This document shows positions 1 through 14,290 of a stretch of 64,000 nt of DNA, one piece after another. The DNA comes from Rhopalosiphum padi (taxonomy: Eukaryota; Arthropoda; Insecta; Hemiptera; Aphididae). The notes below the pieces were generated by a model that worked only from the letters and a program-made list of their open reading frames with translations, ran no database searches and had not been told where the DNA came from. Both the position numbers and the translations under genes were made by a program. Where the stretch lies: NCBI RefSeq assembly GCF_020882245.1, contig NC_083597.1, positions 12,992,581 to 13,056,580 of the forward strand. The letters are read 5' to 3'. Position 1 is the first letter of the stretch, and every line of letters begins with the position of its first letter.

Positions 1-835
1 ACTAGATTCAATTTTATTACCTACCTAAAACTACCACCAAGGTTCAAAATTTAAACATTTTTACTGGTAATGACAAATAAAAAAAACTCACACACATCTT
101 TGTAATATCAATACTTTTATAGTTTTATCACTCCGTTCAGAAACTAAAATATAGTTTTAAACGAATAAAACGTTTGTTTAGTATAATTAAAAAAAAAAAT
201 TGTTTACCTTTTTCTGGTATTAGTCATCAAAGACACGTAAACATGTCATAACTATAATTACTATGTTTATTATTTACATATGATACTAATTAAAGTAAAT
301 ATTACACTTTACTTAAAAGTAAAGTTTTACTAACGCACTCATATTATATGGTACTATGAAGTATTTAAAGTTGTAATAATGATCAATCAAGCATTTTATA
401 AAAACTGGGAAAACAGACAAACGTCATTTGTGTAGCAAAAAAGCCTATCCTAAGCGCCGTGATAATAATATGTTATAGTTACAAATAATAATTATTATAC
501 ATCAGTCACTAAGCACTAAATCTTTTACCAGCATGGCAATTGTCCAATATTGAGGTATCCATCAATGACAAACTGACAAATAAAGTTTACCAATCATAAA
601 ATTCCGACTAAAGTTTTCTACCAATCGGATCGTAATGATATTACACGAACATCGTTCAACATGTTTTAGTTAATACCACTTACTCGAAGTGATATGAAAT
701 GTATAAATATTTAAATTTCAAATGAACTATAAATAACTTGTAAGCTGACGAAAATTTTATAGTCTAGTTTAGTGTTTACAACAATTATTTATAATATATT
801 ATATAATGATATTGCTTATAAATTATCACTATATT

Positions 836-960
836 CAGTGGCGCAACTAGAAAAACTTAAAACATTTCGGGGGGAGGGAAGTTACATTATTACAATATAT
901 ATACATAAGACATAGGTTATTACTTATTATATTAGGCCTCGGAGAAATTTCGTGAGGGGT
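836..960. mobile_element. hAT-type terminal sequence, solitary remnant
   Basis: CAGTGGCGCAACTAG followed by a G-rich run resembles the CAGTGGCGCA end of the complete hAT element at 17939. No matching inverted end (ending CCACTG) or target duplication was found nearby. This is therefore probably one end of a decayed or unrecognised non-autonomous element. The 3' limit given is arbitrary. Confidence 0.3.
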
Positions 961-1173
961 TACAACCCGTGAATAGATAAATTTAATTTATATATCATAA
1001 TTAATTATATTTTTTTGCGCGTTTACACATTTTTAATTGCCTACGAATATAAATAGCTATTTAATTGTGATAAAATTGGTTTTCTATAGACAAAAATAAT
1101 TTTTATCAGATATAAACATTATATTATTACATATAATTATATAAATACAAAATATATAATAAATATGTATTTA

Positions 1174-1180
<7 letters not shown>

Positions 1181-1205
<25 letters not shown>
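1181..1205. repeat. (TA)n microsatellite
   Basis: Uninterrupted TA dinucleotide run of about 12 units in AT-rich intergenic DNA. Confidence 0.9.
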
Positions 1206-4200
1206 TGTACGTCTAAAATGGGAAACGGCACAAAAGGACTTTGTTTGACTTAAAGGGACCGGAAACGGCTGTACATAATACAACAACTCAATTTATATTA
1301 TGTAAGAGGCTAAATTTTGACAAACCATTTATACAACTATACAAGTATACACTGTGCAAGATTCGACCTAAGACGGCCTAACATTTAACTATTTATTATA
1401 ATATGTATACGTAATTATATTATGTTGAATAAAGATGTGACTTTTAATGAAATTTACCTCTATAATGATGTAAAACTTGGGTTATAAAATTATAATTTTT
1501 AAAAAATGTCGAGTTAAAAAATTACTAAAATATAGGTATTTTTATTGTCAATGCTTCACAATCAGCAGGTGGAATAATATTTTTCCACATACGTTCATAA
1601 CATTAACAATAAATGTTCAATAACACAAAACAAAACGTTATTATGTACAAAAAAAATTATTTTATAATCTTTATTAAAACATTAACAAACAGTGCACTAT
1701 TATTTATATTAAAATTAATTACTAACGCTAACATGTAGAAATATTATAAGTATATCCGTAAACGCACACACTGGTGGCTGGAAAACTATGCAAGTAAAAA
1801 ATCATCATCAAATCTACAGCCAATGTGGCACACTACGATTTTGTCGAACACAACATAAATTATTCACTAGATAGATTTTTAACGGTTTTATATTTTATTT
1901 CTTTTATTAATTTATACTATACACTCTTGAATTTGAAATAAAACAAATTGAATTCATTAAATTGATTTATTCTAATCGAATTCTGTGATGTGAAATTAAA
2001 ATTGAATAATTAAAAATGTGACAGTTGTCATGTGGAAAATAAAGAATTCGATTTGTATTAAACGATTTTTAAAATGCACAATATTCAATGAACACCAACT
2101 AAATAAAAAATTATCTAAGATCCCATAAATATGAGAAATGTTTTGAATGACAGTATACATTTTTAATTTCATATTCCGAAGCTGCAAAATAGTAACTTAA
2201 TGAGTGTTTAACTCGTACGTTAATTGCATTACCTGATGTGCAAAAATTAATATAGAAAAAATATAGCAATTGAACTGATGCTGAAATATTCTTGCATGAA
2301 ATATTAAAGTTTAAATTCTCTACTCAGTGGTACAAAATGTAGAACAATTAATTGTAAAAATAATCCACTTTTATGGTACCACAGTGAACCACCCGAGAAA
2401 ATATCCTTCAAACAAATAAACAATTACTATCCACAATTTGACATAATACTATACATATATAATATAATGTCTTACAAAAGTACGAAATTCGGACAATGTC
2501 CTAGATAGCTATGTAGGTTTAGATTTTATTACTGATGTTCACGTCCTAACAACGCAATGCAAAATATTGTGTTAGTTATATTATTTTATGTATAGAAAAT
2601 ACGAGAAAAAAGTTATTCAAAACTAATTGTTTATGTATATTTTATGAATTAGAGTTTAAAATTAAACTGAGTTTGACGGATATGAATTAATAATACGATA
2701 TAGTGTAGTACTCTTCGATATTATATTAATTTATATATTTATTATTGTTTTTCGATACCTACTAAAAAAATACGAATAATTGAATTTTAAAAGTAATAAT
2801 TTATACATTTATTCCAACAGCTTAAAAAAACAATAAAAGTTTCTACTGTCTTGTCACGAACCACAATTGTATTATATTATACGTATTAAACGTACTAATA
2901 AGTAGCAGCTAGTTTACACGCACACACACATACACATACACATATATATATATACATATATATACAAAGTTGATTTTATCAAAACATTTAATTATACATT
3001 TACGCAGACAGCTTAGGCCAATATTTTGATACGTTAAAAAACGCAAGTACACATTATAGTTGTATATTATGTGTCGTCGTATTCGCTGGACATGCAATCC
3101 CTATCACAATGATGTTCGTTTTTCTTTTATTTGTGTTATGAATTTATGATACTTGCTATATTATTAATATTATAGTGTTCAATTTTGAAGTTGTAATATA
3201 TTATTTTCGCGTTAAACACTATCGTTGCCGTCTAGTTTTCAAGTATATAAGTTGTATACGTACGGTTTTTACTCGTTAACATAACAAATAATAAAAGTAG
3301 TACTATTGAGTATAAAAACGGAACACTCGTGGAGCGTAGTACCTAATGTGCTGCAAATTTCAAACACGAGTTTACAATATAATGTAATTTAAATTACGGT
3401 TACCATAAAATCCTATAGTACACTAAATATATGGTATTGGAAAACAACGTTTTTAAACCAGGTCGTCAGCAGTTCAGGTCAAGAGGCTTCAAATGTAAAC
3501 AGAATATTAGTCATTTATGAGTAAAAATATTATTATTTTTAAACTAAAAAAAAAACCTTAAGGTACAACACGATTATTTTTAATTCTTTACCAATTTTCG
3601 CGATAACTGTGGAGATTGGCCAGAAGAAGTTGGTAAAAAAAATAATAAATAATTGGGAATGTCCATAACCACTTTTCAGAATCCTTTAAACAGAACCCAA
3701 GTCAAATCTATAAGATTATATATTTCCTTAAGATCAAACATTTTCTGACAAATATAACATAATATATTGTACAAACTTATTCAAATTAATCTATTTATAT
3801 TATAAATAACTTTAAATTTAATGATAATCATATTCAAAAACTATTACTTATGTATAAAAAATGTCTTCCAAACGTCCAGTGGCTTTAAATACCACGGACA
3901 GGTTTTTAACAAAAAAAAAAAAGAAGTAAAAATAACAGACACGCGTATCGTCCAACTCATTGCTATACCATCGCCCCACCGGCAGAAATCGAATGAGACA
4001 AACGATGATCGCCCGTAGTACGTATTATTATTATTATTATTATTATGTTTACCTAATGCAAACATTTTCGTATTTATCATCATCGTAGGCTATTCCGGCC
4101 TCGGGCGAGCGAGACTTGCTGCAGCAGGTATTGAGGTACATAACATAATATATATAATATACCCCGAAAATTCGCATATATATATATATATATATAGAAT

Positions 4201-5569
4201 GTATATAAGTGATTGCGCAAACACTATAAATTACATTATCAACATTTGCAAGGGATACCTATATATACGCACAGTGTTTATAATATTTATATATAGATAT
4301 ATAGATATACAGGGTGGTCCGTGGCCTTTTTATCCTCATCATAATATTCAATGTTATGCACGTGCCAATACATGTGTATACAATATAATATATTATAATA
4401 ATATAAGCTAATACTTGAAAACGCCAAGTACCATAACTCCGTTTCTATATGCATATTATATTAAACAATATACACGGTATGAATATATCGCTGTACAAAT
4501 ATGCATTTTTTTCTGCTTACCTGGTAAGAAAAAAAAATTGTCCGGTTTTTTTTTTTTTTTTTCATATAGTTTAATAATAAATTATGAAACCCCGCACAGT
4601 GTATGAACACAATATGCATACGCGTTTCGTCGGAAGTCCACAACACGATTTGATGAAAAATTTAAGTCCATTCGTCGATTGTCGATAATAAAAGCTATTA
4701 GATAGCATACGCTATGTATTGTATAGGTAATACATCGCATGCATTCATGCGACGCGTGTTCATAGAAAAATATTTACACATAAATAATACATATTACGCG
4801 CTGACGGTCAATTGTCATATTTTATAAAAAAAAAAAACGATAAACCCCGTGACGTTCGCGCTCGTGTAGATGTAAATAATATTCCAATTCCACGTTTACG
4901 ACTAATATTATGTGTACACGAGTTTAATATGATAATTGAAACGACAATGTAAACTTAATGCAAAGCATCGCATAATATGAGGTGTACAACCGTACGCGTG
5001 GACACGTGGTATTTGGGATTTATATTTTAAATTCTTAAATACATATTAATCGAAAACGTATGAAAACGCGGTGGATATTTTTTCATTTGCACGTTATCTC
5101 CGAAAATCGATACGTAAGATACGTTAAAATACGTTTTAATAAACAGTAAACGGTGAATTGTATTTTTTGTATATGTAGCGATCGTGTGCGATTTCATCAG
5201 AAACGTAAAAAATAAAATGACCCGTGTATTTTCGATCTAGAAATATTTTTACATTTAAATCATTTGATAATCGATTTTTATTTTATTACTAAAGACTCAA
5301 TTGTAAAACTTGTATTCGGGCATGTCTGCGAGGAGAAAGCGGGGTGTACAGCTGCAGAGCCAGTGAAATATGTGATCTGTAGGTTAATAACTCTCGGACT
5401 AGCTAGATTCCGGGTATAATGGAGAATAGTAGAACTAGCAAAGTCGTGCACGTGGACAGGGTCGCAGGAAGAACAATAATTCCACTCTTGGTTTTATAAA
5501 TACGCGTTTAAAAAAACCAAGGAACTCACTCCGCTGAATAGAGTATAAGAGTTCCGAGTGTACGAGTGT

Positions 5570-5625
5570 CATTAAGCAGGTCACTGTAATAAATGTGTTA
5601 AATTTAAGTTTAGTGGATTATATTG
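5570..5625 (+). repeat. Dispersed repeat B, copy 1
   Basis: The string AGGTCACTGTAATAAATGTG and its AT-rich continuation recur, with changes, near 8483 and 17797. Each copy is preceded by a form of CATT(G)AATAGGTC. It is probably a fragment of an interspersed repeat; full element limits are not visible. Confidence 0.45.
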
Positions 5626-8465
5626 TCACTTTTCTCTTATCTAAACGTAATACGCTCATTGCTTATACTAGTATAAAACTTTTCATTCAGTAAACGATAA
5701 TATTATACCTTTATTACAATTATTATGTGTTTATTCTACTACGGGCTATTAAATAAAAATATAAATTTATATAATTATATATATATATATATATATGAAG
5801 TTTAAAAACAATAATGTATAATAACTCCAAAAAAAAAAACACGAAGGTGGAAAAAGGTAATACGTATATAGTATTTTCAAAAGACCTATAACATAATACT
5901 TATTTTTAAGATAATATTACGTTAATATATAAATAATTATAATTGTACTTAAAAATGATTTTTTTTTCGGTTTACCCATTACATTTTTTTTCTTTTTTAT
6001 TAAAAAAAACTGACATATATTACAACAGATTAAATATTATAATTAGTTATAGATTTTATTAACCTACCTCCTGTAAGCTTATGCAGCTTGTGTTGGAGCT
6101 AGAGAGTTATGATTACTAATAAATATTACTAATCGAGTATAAACATAAAATGAAATGGTAATATAAAATTCTACATACAAATATACAATACAATCATTGT
6201 TTTATCGATAATCGTTATCAAAATAAATTAAGTGAAAAATGTTTTATTTCACGAATCTGCTACTTAACTTTCCACGCAAACACGCTGTTTTTGGTAGGAT
6301 GTAGCAATTATTTTAATTGACAACCCACACATTTTCTATTATACGACTATATTCTATAAATACGAAATTGTCGAGCGTAAAATGAAATATAAACAATAAT
6401 TAATGTCATACGATGTAATATTATTATGCGTTTGTTATAATATATATATTATATTATACAATATTGACATTACTGTATAGTGAATTTTCTGATACGGTAA
6501 ACACGTTTAAACATCACAACGCGTGATGGTTAAATACTGTGCAAACTGTAATACTACAAACGGTCTATAGCGTATCATATATTACAGTGGACCTTATATA
6601 GTAATATACTAAATACTAATATATAGATAATACACTAATGTGAAGTGTTTTGCAGTAGTTGGTAGACAAATTATATGATATTATATACGTTATATACGAT
6701 ATATACATGTATATGCAAGATACAATATGTGGAGTAATATTAATAAAGTGCCAATATTAACATCAGAAGGGGCACAACAGTTGAAACTCACTTACTCGTA
6801 TTTACATAATATAACATTGGACTGTTATGTTTATCTGGTCAACATAGACACGCTGAATGTAGCACAGAAATCCGTTCTCAGCACACACACACACACACGC
6901 GCACGTATATATATTCTAATCTCGATTGATTTTGTGGAATCAAACCACTATAAAAAAAATCTAGTGACGTAACGATTAACGTTAATAAAATTATATGTAC
7001 ATCTCCACACCAATTTTTATTACCAAATTCTTGACCGTACAGGTTGCTGCATGCAATAATAGTATATAATGCATAATATGGTCACTGATTAGAAGTGACT
7101 CTTGTAAACCCATCGCGGTTTTCAAGAGATCTTTACGTCAACTACAATATATAGATTTTTGATTTTCATCGCATAACCCTCAGGCTCCCGGTATATATTA
7201 TTATAGCTATATTGATACCAGTACTAATCCCATTCAGCATACATCATATTATTATACATAAAATCTTCTCCAAAGGGAATTCATAGTTGCTGAAAAGGGG
7301 GAGTTTAGTTTTTTTTTTTTTTAAATGTTATTGAACCAATACACCACACGTTAACAATACTGCATTTTGATGTCTTGTCGACGGTACTTTAATATTATTA
7401 TATTCTAATAGCGGTACATAAATATTTTTTTAGAAAATATAGCCTCCAGTCGGGTATAAGGTACCGTCTATAATAATAATATATACCATATAGGTATCTA
7501 ATTTACGAGCAATGACCAAAACTATATCCCGCAGCAGTAGACAACGACAGTGTGTAACTCCATGATACACATTAATGAAGTATCTATACATATATATATA
7601 TAAATATTCCGTTTATCAATATATGTATGTACTACACACTGATATGACAAATAGAATGAAAAAAGAATAAGAGAAGTCCGGTCACTGCGTGGGTTATTTT
7701 AGTTTTTATCATCGAAATAAACGTCGTAAAAACACATAAATATAATATAATAATATATTTAATATTTATACATGTACCTATATGCGCTGTTTAGAAACAA
7801 TAAGAGTATAATATTTTTAGAGTAAATAAAAGTTAGGACTCTTGACTTTAATTTACAGTGGTAACAGAGGGTGAAGATGAAAAATTACGCTTTTTTACAG
7901 TGTTTACGAACGTATTATGGTCTTATGGTCTGGATGTAAAAATGATAATTCACGTCCACGGTAACAGCTAAAAAAAAATATATATACGAGTATTATATTA
8001 GTATTAATTTACCATCAGACACGCGATATACCTTTGAAAATAATTACCTGTTCGTTTAAAACGCTAAGTCTTTTGAATAATTAAACCTATATATGCGTAT
8101 ATATTATCTGCTTCAAGTAACATAAATACGTTGTATAAAAATATTATACTCACTATATAATAAAACGCCTACCTATAAAATGTAAATATAATAGCTTTTA
8201 GTTTACAATAATGCCGAGTAGTAAACGTGTATTAAACTATAATAAAATATATTTTTTGTTCAGATATATATACTTGCGATGGTTTGTAGTGGTAAGAAAG
8301 CAGTTAAAGAATTTTATTTTAAAATCCAAGTTAATTTTAAAATTAATCCGTGTTTCAGTTAATAGAGATGTCATCGCACAGACAAACTAATATATCTCGC
8401 ACACCGAACTAAGCAAAAGAAAATACAAGGAAACTCATCACTCTGCCGTGTATAGGTTTTGATTG

Positions 8466-8520
8466 AACCTCTCGTCATTGAATAGGTCACTGTAATAAAT
8501 ATAAAAATTCAATGATAAAC
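8466..8520 (+). repeat. Dispersed repeat B, copy 2
   Basis: Contains CATTGAATAGGTCACTGTAA, then AT-rich sequence ending in AATTCAATGATAAA, matching the copies near 5575 and 17797. No coding capacity. Confidence 0.45.
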
Positions 8521-10417
8521 CAATTTATATACAAAAAACAAATTATTAGCAGACACAATGTTAAATAATAACAATAATTTACTTAATGAGTAAATCGTTA
8601 CTCAAAATGATCTTTTACCTAAAAAAATGTTATCAGATGTTTTTATTTTTAGTTACTTTAGGTCTAAAATCAATTCACAAACCCGTGAACCTGTTTTTCT
8701 CCAATGCATGTTATTTATTATCGATTTGAATTTCATGCATTTGTCCGCCCATCAAGAAAATGACGGAACGAATCTCACATGTATATCCAAAGTTGTTGGA
8801 TACATATAATAATAGTAGTGATAAATTTAATAGTAACAGAAATAGTATAAAATTGTTATGATAGATACGTACAAAACGGGAAAAATCAAAAATTACTTCG
8901 CTGTAGATAGTAGTACTCGCTTATAAAAAATTTACATATTATTAGAAAAACATAATTTTCAATAGACGAGTCTAGAATTTTCGCACCTTTCCGAAAACCA
9001 AATTTTAGATAAATTTCCAACAAAATGCTTATAACGGACACGTTCATCTAGGATCGCAACACCTCCGATAAAAAGCTAGAAACACAATAATGCGTTTATT
9101 AAAAGTCACGATATACTATGTGACTCACGAGTATACATGTGATATAACATATGCATATCAAATAGTGAGTATTGTATGTAATACATCATATAGTTGTAGA
9201 AAAGTATATATACAGTATAATAATGTACGCGGCGATGTGACGATATATTGCGATAGTGTATAATATCATGGACTCGAGCAGCAAACTTTTTTTTTTTTAT
9301 TATATAGCATAGGGTCGTCAAACAGGTGCGCAGAGATAAACGTGTCAAAATGTGTCACGTATTTTTATTTTGAAAATCTGAACACACCCTATATAGGACG
9401 CTTGTGTATACAGGTAACGGTGCAGTGTATACAATATCATATTATATAATATAATGACAACATACACGAAAATACTACGTCATTTTCTGCAAAACCGTTA
9501 ATATACATTCATATATTATTATACTTTATCGTGTATATATAATATATATTAATATTATACGTATAAAATGTAAATAAAGTTGGCGCGCACATTTCTGCAG
9601 TATACCGTATAGCTGCGGAGTATATATTAATAATAAGGTAGGTATATAATATTATAACTGATGGTCTCCGCGTTTAATCGATACTGTTCTATAAGACATT
9701 ATACATAAATTATTCACGAGTCAACCGACTGAAATATACCGTCTGTATAGTCGTTATTCTTATTATTATTTTTTTTTTTTCGTTCTAAGTACCTACCTAT
9801 TATTTTCAATTTTTTCTTTTTTTTTCCTTTCCCGGAAAAACATGTTATTTTATAAGCCGCATTGCATCAAATTGTACTTTCTCCCTTACCACTTCATCAC
9901 GAACTACGCCGGCAACACCCGACACTGCTCTAGCCGTACGGCCCATATTATACAGACATTATACACCTACACACTGTATGCAGCAGTATATGCACGTCAA
10001 TCGCACGTTTTGAAAAACGTCATATAGAGGCATATTATGTAATATAAAATATGTTATGTCTATCGTTTTCGCATTTCGTTGTACTATTATGATAATACAC
10101 ACGATAAAGACAATATGTACGCTTGAATTGGTGTCTCTGGACTGCCCCTCCTCTCACTGCGCTAACACGTCATATACTGTGGTGTATAATAATATTATTA
10201 TAAACACGGGGATTGTACATTTTTCTATGTCGATAAAAAAAAAAGACACAATGTATGTGCACATGACTTCGCGATACATATAAAGTGATCAACCAAACAT
10301 GTTCACACCCCTTTTAATCGTTTAAAATAACGCTTCCATATAAATTCTGATTTTTGGAGGTTTTAGATAATACATATTAAACATTAATTAGATACATATA
10401 ATCAAATTTTTTTTTAA

Positions 10418-10620
10418 CCATTAAAGAAGTGTCCTGAAGCAATACAAACTTATTTCTCCAGTAGAGAACCATCCGTTTTCACTGTATATTATTAATCAAT
10501 AATCACGATCATTTTTTGAAAATGTTAATGTATCTTAGTTGAGTAATTTTTCAGTAGTTAAGTTTCATGTACACTATTAAGATAATTATCCTTAATAATG
10601 GTTGTATATCAAATATAAAA
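10418..10620 (-). repeat. Dispersed repeat A, copy 1 (reverse orientation)
   Basis: Read on the minus strand this matches 13900-14290. Shared stretches include AAGTTTGTATT, the GGTTCTC-like block beside CAGTGAAAAC, and the TTGAAAATGTT and ATAATTATCCTT segments in the same order. It is a diverged interspersed repeat of unknown class. Confidence 0.4.
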
Positions 10621-13600
10621 TATATTATGTATTATTTAGTCTAGTAATTTCATTATACTCGGAAAATATTCATAATCATAAAATTTAAAAATATTAATTA
10701 CTATAATTCTCAAATCATCATGGCCCCTATGTTTAAAACTATTATCGTGGACCATCGTCCTTATAATACAAAATGTTGAGTATTACAGAAATAACTCGTT
10801 AGAGTTAAAATTTTTAGACACACGTTAAGCATTTTTAAGACATTATGTACTTAACAATTTATAGTGAAAAGAAATAGTTCACATTTGGAAAAAAAATTGA
10901 AACAAAAACTTATTAAAAGAAAAAACAGGGTTGAGCATACTTTATGAAATATCTTGCTGTATATACGCAAAAGTAACAATACGCCTATTCGCATATGTAT
11001 CTATTTTATGCAATCTATATCCACGAAACACAAATTTTCCACAATTTATTTTCTATACTTCGAACATCTTATTCGTTTTATTAATTACAATTAATTATAA
11101 TGAAGAAAACTAAGTATCTTTTAAGTAAACCCACAACACTGATGTACCTAAATAGTCTATACAAAACGCCGTGTGATCAGAATAATTATTATTATGAAAT
11201 ACCTCAGAAAATATGAACATTATTAAAGTATTATTAAGTATTACTATAGATTTATAACAATACTGTACAATAATATTTGTTTATTTTAATATCAAAAAAT
11301 ATTATACTGGGCCTCACTGAGTTTAAAACTCATGATATCGATTATTCGTTTCTCTCTTAATCGACCAAACTTGTAATTCAATAAATCGGATTAATATAAC
11401 TATTAAAAAACTTAACTAACGTCTTTATTATGATAATTTTGACACATAAAATTTAGATTCAATTTTGCCTTGAGTAATACTACACAAATTAACAAATAAA
11501 AAAAAGTAACAAATTACTAAAATTAAAATAGTACCTATGAAATATACAAATACTTATAATATCATACTTTCCGAGTACATTATGTAATATGTTAAGGTAT
11601 AAAAATTCTAAAACCACATTAATAGTTATAGTATTAATAGTTAATAATATATAGTTTGTACTTTCAATTGAAACTTTTTGTTAGTTGTATTTATTTTTTC
11701 AAATGTAGAGATTTTATTGATTTTACAACAATCTGTTTTATCTCCTGCATGTGTTGGACATGGGATAAATATTTAAATAGATGAAGTACCTATAAGAATT
11801 CTCATCGAAAAAACAATTTTTTAATTTATTTTAAAGTGATACTATTTTTAAATCTGCCAGTAGTTTAAGGCTTTAAAAATTGTATCGTGTAACTTACTTT
11901 TAAAACCGGCAATTGATAATTTACGGACAACGTAAATTTATTGTCAACAACGACAAAGCGAGTATATCTTAAAATGTACACATATGGGTTAGGTATACTG
12001 ACTATACTGAAAATATAGAAGTACTTAGATAAATATTGAAACGGTCGTATTTTATGACGTACGTGTATTATTGTTATTTTCACATTAGTCGTGGCTGGGT
12101 GGTCCCCGATAACGGCTATATAGTGATTTGGAATCATAATATTATCTTTACAGCCAATAATACGTCAGGTAGAAATAGTTTCAGCAAAAATTAAAATCGA
12201 ACCTTTTTGTTTAACATCAGTGAAAACAATAGTTAGGGTGAAATTTGTAATCAAAATTTGTCTTTTGATAAAACTCCGAATTTTTCACCATTTGCATCTA
12301 TAATACATATAATGAAATAAGCAGACAAATCACAGGTTTAACAGATACATAATTGCGTATTTTGCGTCGAATTGATTAAAATGAGTTTGTGTGATTTGGA
12401 CGATTTGGTATACCTATATAGAATATAATAATTCATATATTATGTCAATTAATAAATTTTAGATACATTTAACAGTTTTATGTTTATAAAGTAAAAACTA
12501 AATAGATAAAGCAGTTGTTCAAAAGTAAACAACTTAAATCATAACAACAATATTATAATTATATTACAAATGTACTTTAGCTAAACTTAATCAAACTAAG
12601 TATGTACTCAAAATCCCATCTATATTTAAAATAACAAACTGCTTTGATATTTAAGAAGTTATTATTTTATACTAATTTACGTTTCTAAAATTTGAATAGT
12701 TAAACTATAATATTATAAATACAAATAATAATTTATTATTAAAAACAAAAAAAACGCAATTTTAAATAATAAACATAAAATGAAATTTTATTTTTCTGTG
12801 TTCTATATGAATGAGTTATCATTGAGTTATGTCAATACTATTATCAGGTATAGCATAACCGTTTAGAAAGTATTTAATACAGATTTAGAAATAAACAAAA
12901 CTGTATAAAGCTGCAGTAATGTAATACAAAAATGTATTGAGACACAATTCATAAATTAGGTAGTGTTTATTTTTTTAATTTCTAATACCCATCAACTAAC
13001 ATCTATGCATAGAAAAAAATGTATAACAATTTAAAATATGACTATTGAAGTAACGTTAATAAAGCTCTTCGATTTATCATCATTGACGCCATTACCAATT
13101 TTCAGGATTGGAAAGCATTTCGAGGACATAGCCTCATTAATTGACAAGGGTGACTTATACTATATGACATTGGTGATTAAGACCTTAGATTATTTAATTG
13201 AGGCGTTCTATTTCCTTTGTCAAAGTAATAAACTTATGACGGGGAAGGGAAGGTATACATCATGACCGTATATACACATGTAAAAGCTATAACACAAACT
13301 CGACTGCAATATAAATGTCGGTATCAAGAGGGATGCACATGAATCACATGTATTCGTATATATTTTGGTTTGTATAATATAATAATAAGTAAGCTGTATC
13401 TTATATGTCATAATCATCAATTTACGTGACTCTTAATTAGTCTGTCAATCGGACAATATTTCGTACGGACTTATGATAATGCAAAAAATATATGATACCG
13501 ATGACATATTTTATCGACACCGACTCACTAATCACTATCAATATCCTTTTATTATATAATAACATTATCTTTATAATTTATCTCACAAAGAAGAAAAACA

Positions 13601-13899
13601 CGGCAATTATATAAATGCATTAAAACTTGATAGAAAATATATTATTTTTTAACAGAAAGATACAAACTTATTTGTTTTTCAATTGAAAACCCGCCTTCTC
13701 TACTATAAATCATTAAAGGATAAATTAAAATTCGAATAAGTAGTTATCAATTTAACTTTACGTACAACAATAATAGGTCTATGATAACGAGTGTAGACGA
13801 CGTGGCAGGCAATTTCCACGGGTACAGTTACAGAGTGATTTGAAAATGTTAGTAATTTATATTAATCTATCAATATGTATAATTTATAAAAATGGTTCA
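10621..13899. other. AT-rich stretch, no gene recognised
   Basis: Short frames only. The longest, near 11865-12137 (minus) and 13038-13265 (plus), have no recognisable motif and no supporting splice structure. A possible further fragment of repeat A lies near 13655-13715. Otherwise I see nothing distinctive. Confidence 0.5.
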
Positions 13900-14290
13900 A
13901 GTATAATAAATACTAGATCCAATATTACATATATATCTTATATCACTGTAAAATCATTTTTAAAGACTATTATCCTTAAAATAAATATTTTAATAACTGA
14001 AAACTACTCATTCGGATTTTGAATTAGGTACAAAAACATTTTCAAAAAAAAATATTCACTACATAGTTTACAGTAAAAAATGGAAGATCTCATTTGAAGA
14101 ACAGAAGTTTGTATTACCACAGACACTCCTTAAGTAGATCGACAAAATTCAAGAATTTGAAAATATGGTCTTTGAGCATATTTCAAAATTACAAAAAATC
14201 AGAATTCGAATAAATAAATTTTATGAATAGAAAAAACGAGAGTGAGCCTATGCATGGCGAATCGCCCTGATATACTGCAGAGTATAGTTA
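13900..14290 (+). repeat. Dispersed repeat A, copy 2
   Basis: Shares ordered blocks with 10418-10620 (inverted) and, for its 14071-14285 part, with 39200-39420. These include CAGTAAAAAA at the start and a block of the form GTGAGC(C/A)TATG..TGG.GAATCG at the end. The GC-richer 3' block suggests the true element end lies beyond 14280. Confidence 0.45.

Larger units (their letters stand above)
1..10417. other. AT-rich gene-poor stretch, no gene recognised
   Basis: All open frames here are under about 90 codons, rich in Ile/Tyr/Asn/Lys, and look like chance frames in AT-rich DNA. Visible contents are microsatellites (a TA run at 1181-1205, another near 4176-4196, TTA near 4021-4046), a hAT-like terminus at 836, and two copies of a dispersed motif near 5575 and 8483. 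I see no exon with convincing splice sites and coding character. Confidence 0.6.

Noticed and set aside
1..150. Similarity between the window start and 15200-15310
   Set aside because: Only short AT-rich words are shared; not above what base composition would give by eye.
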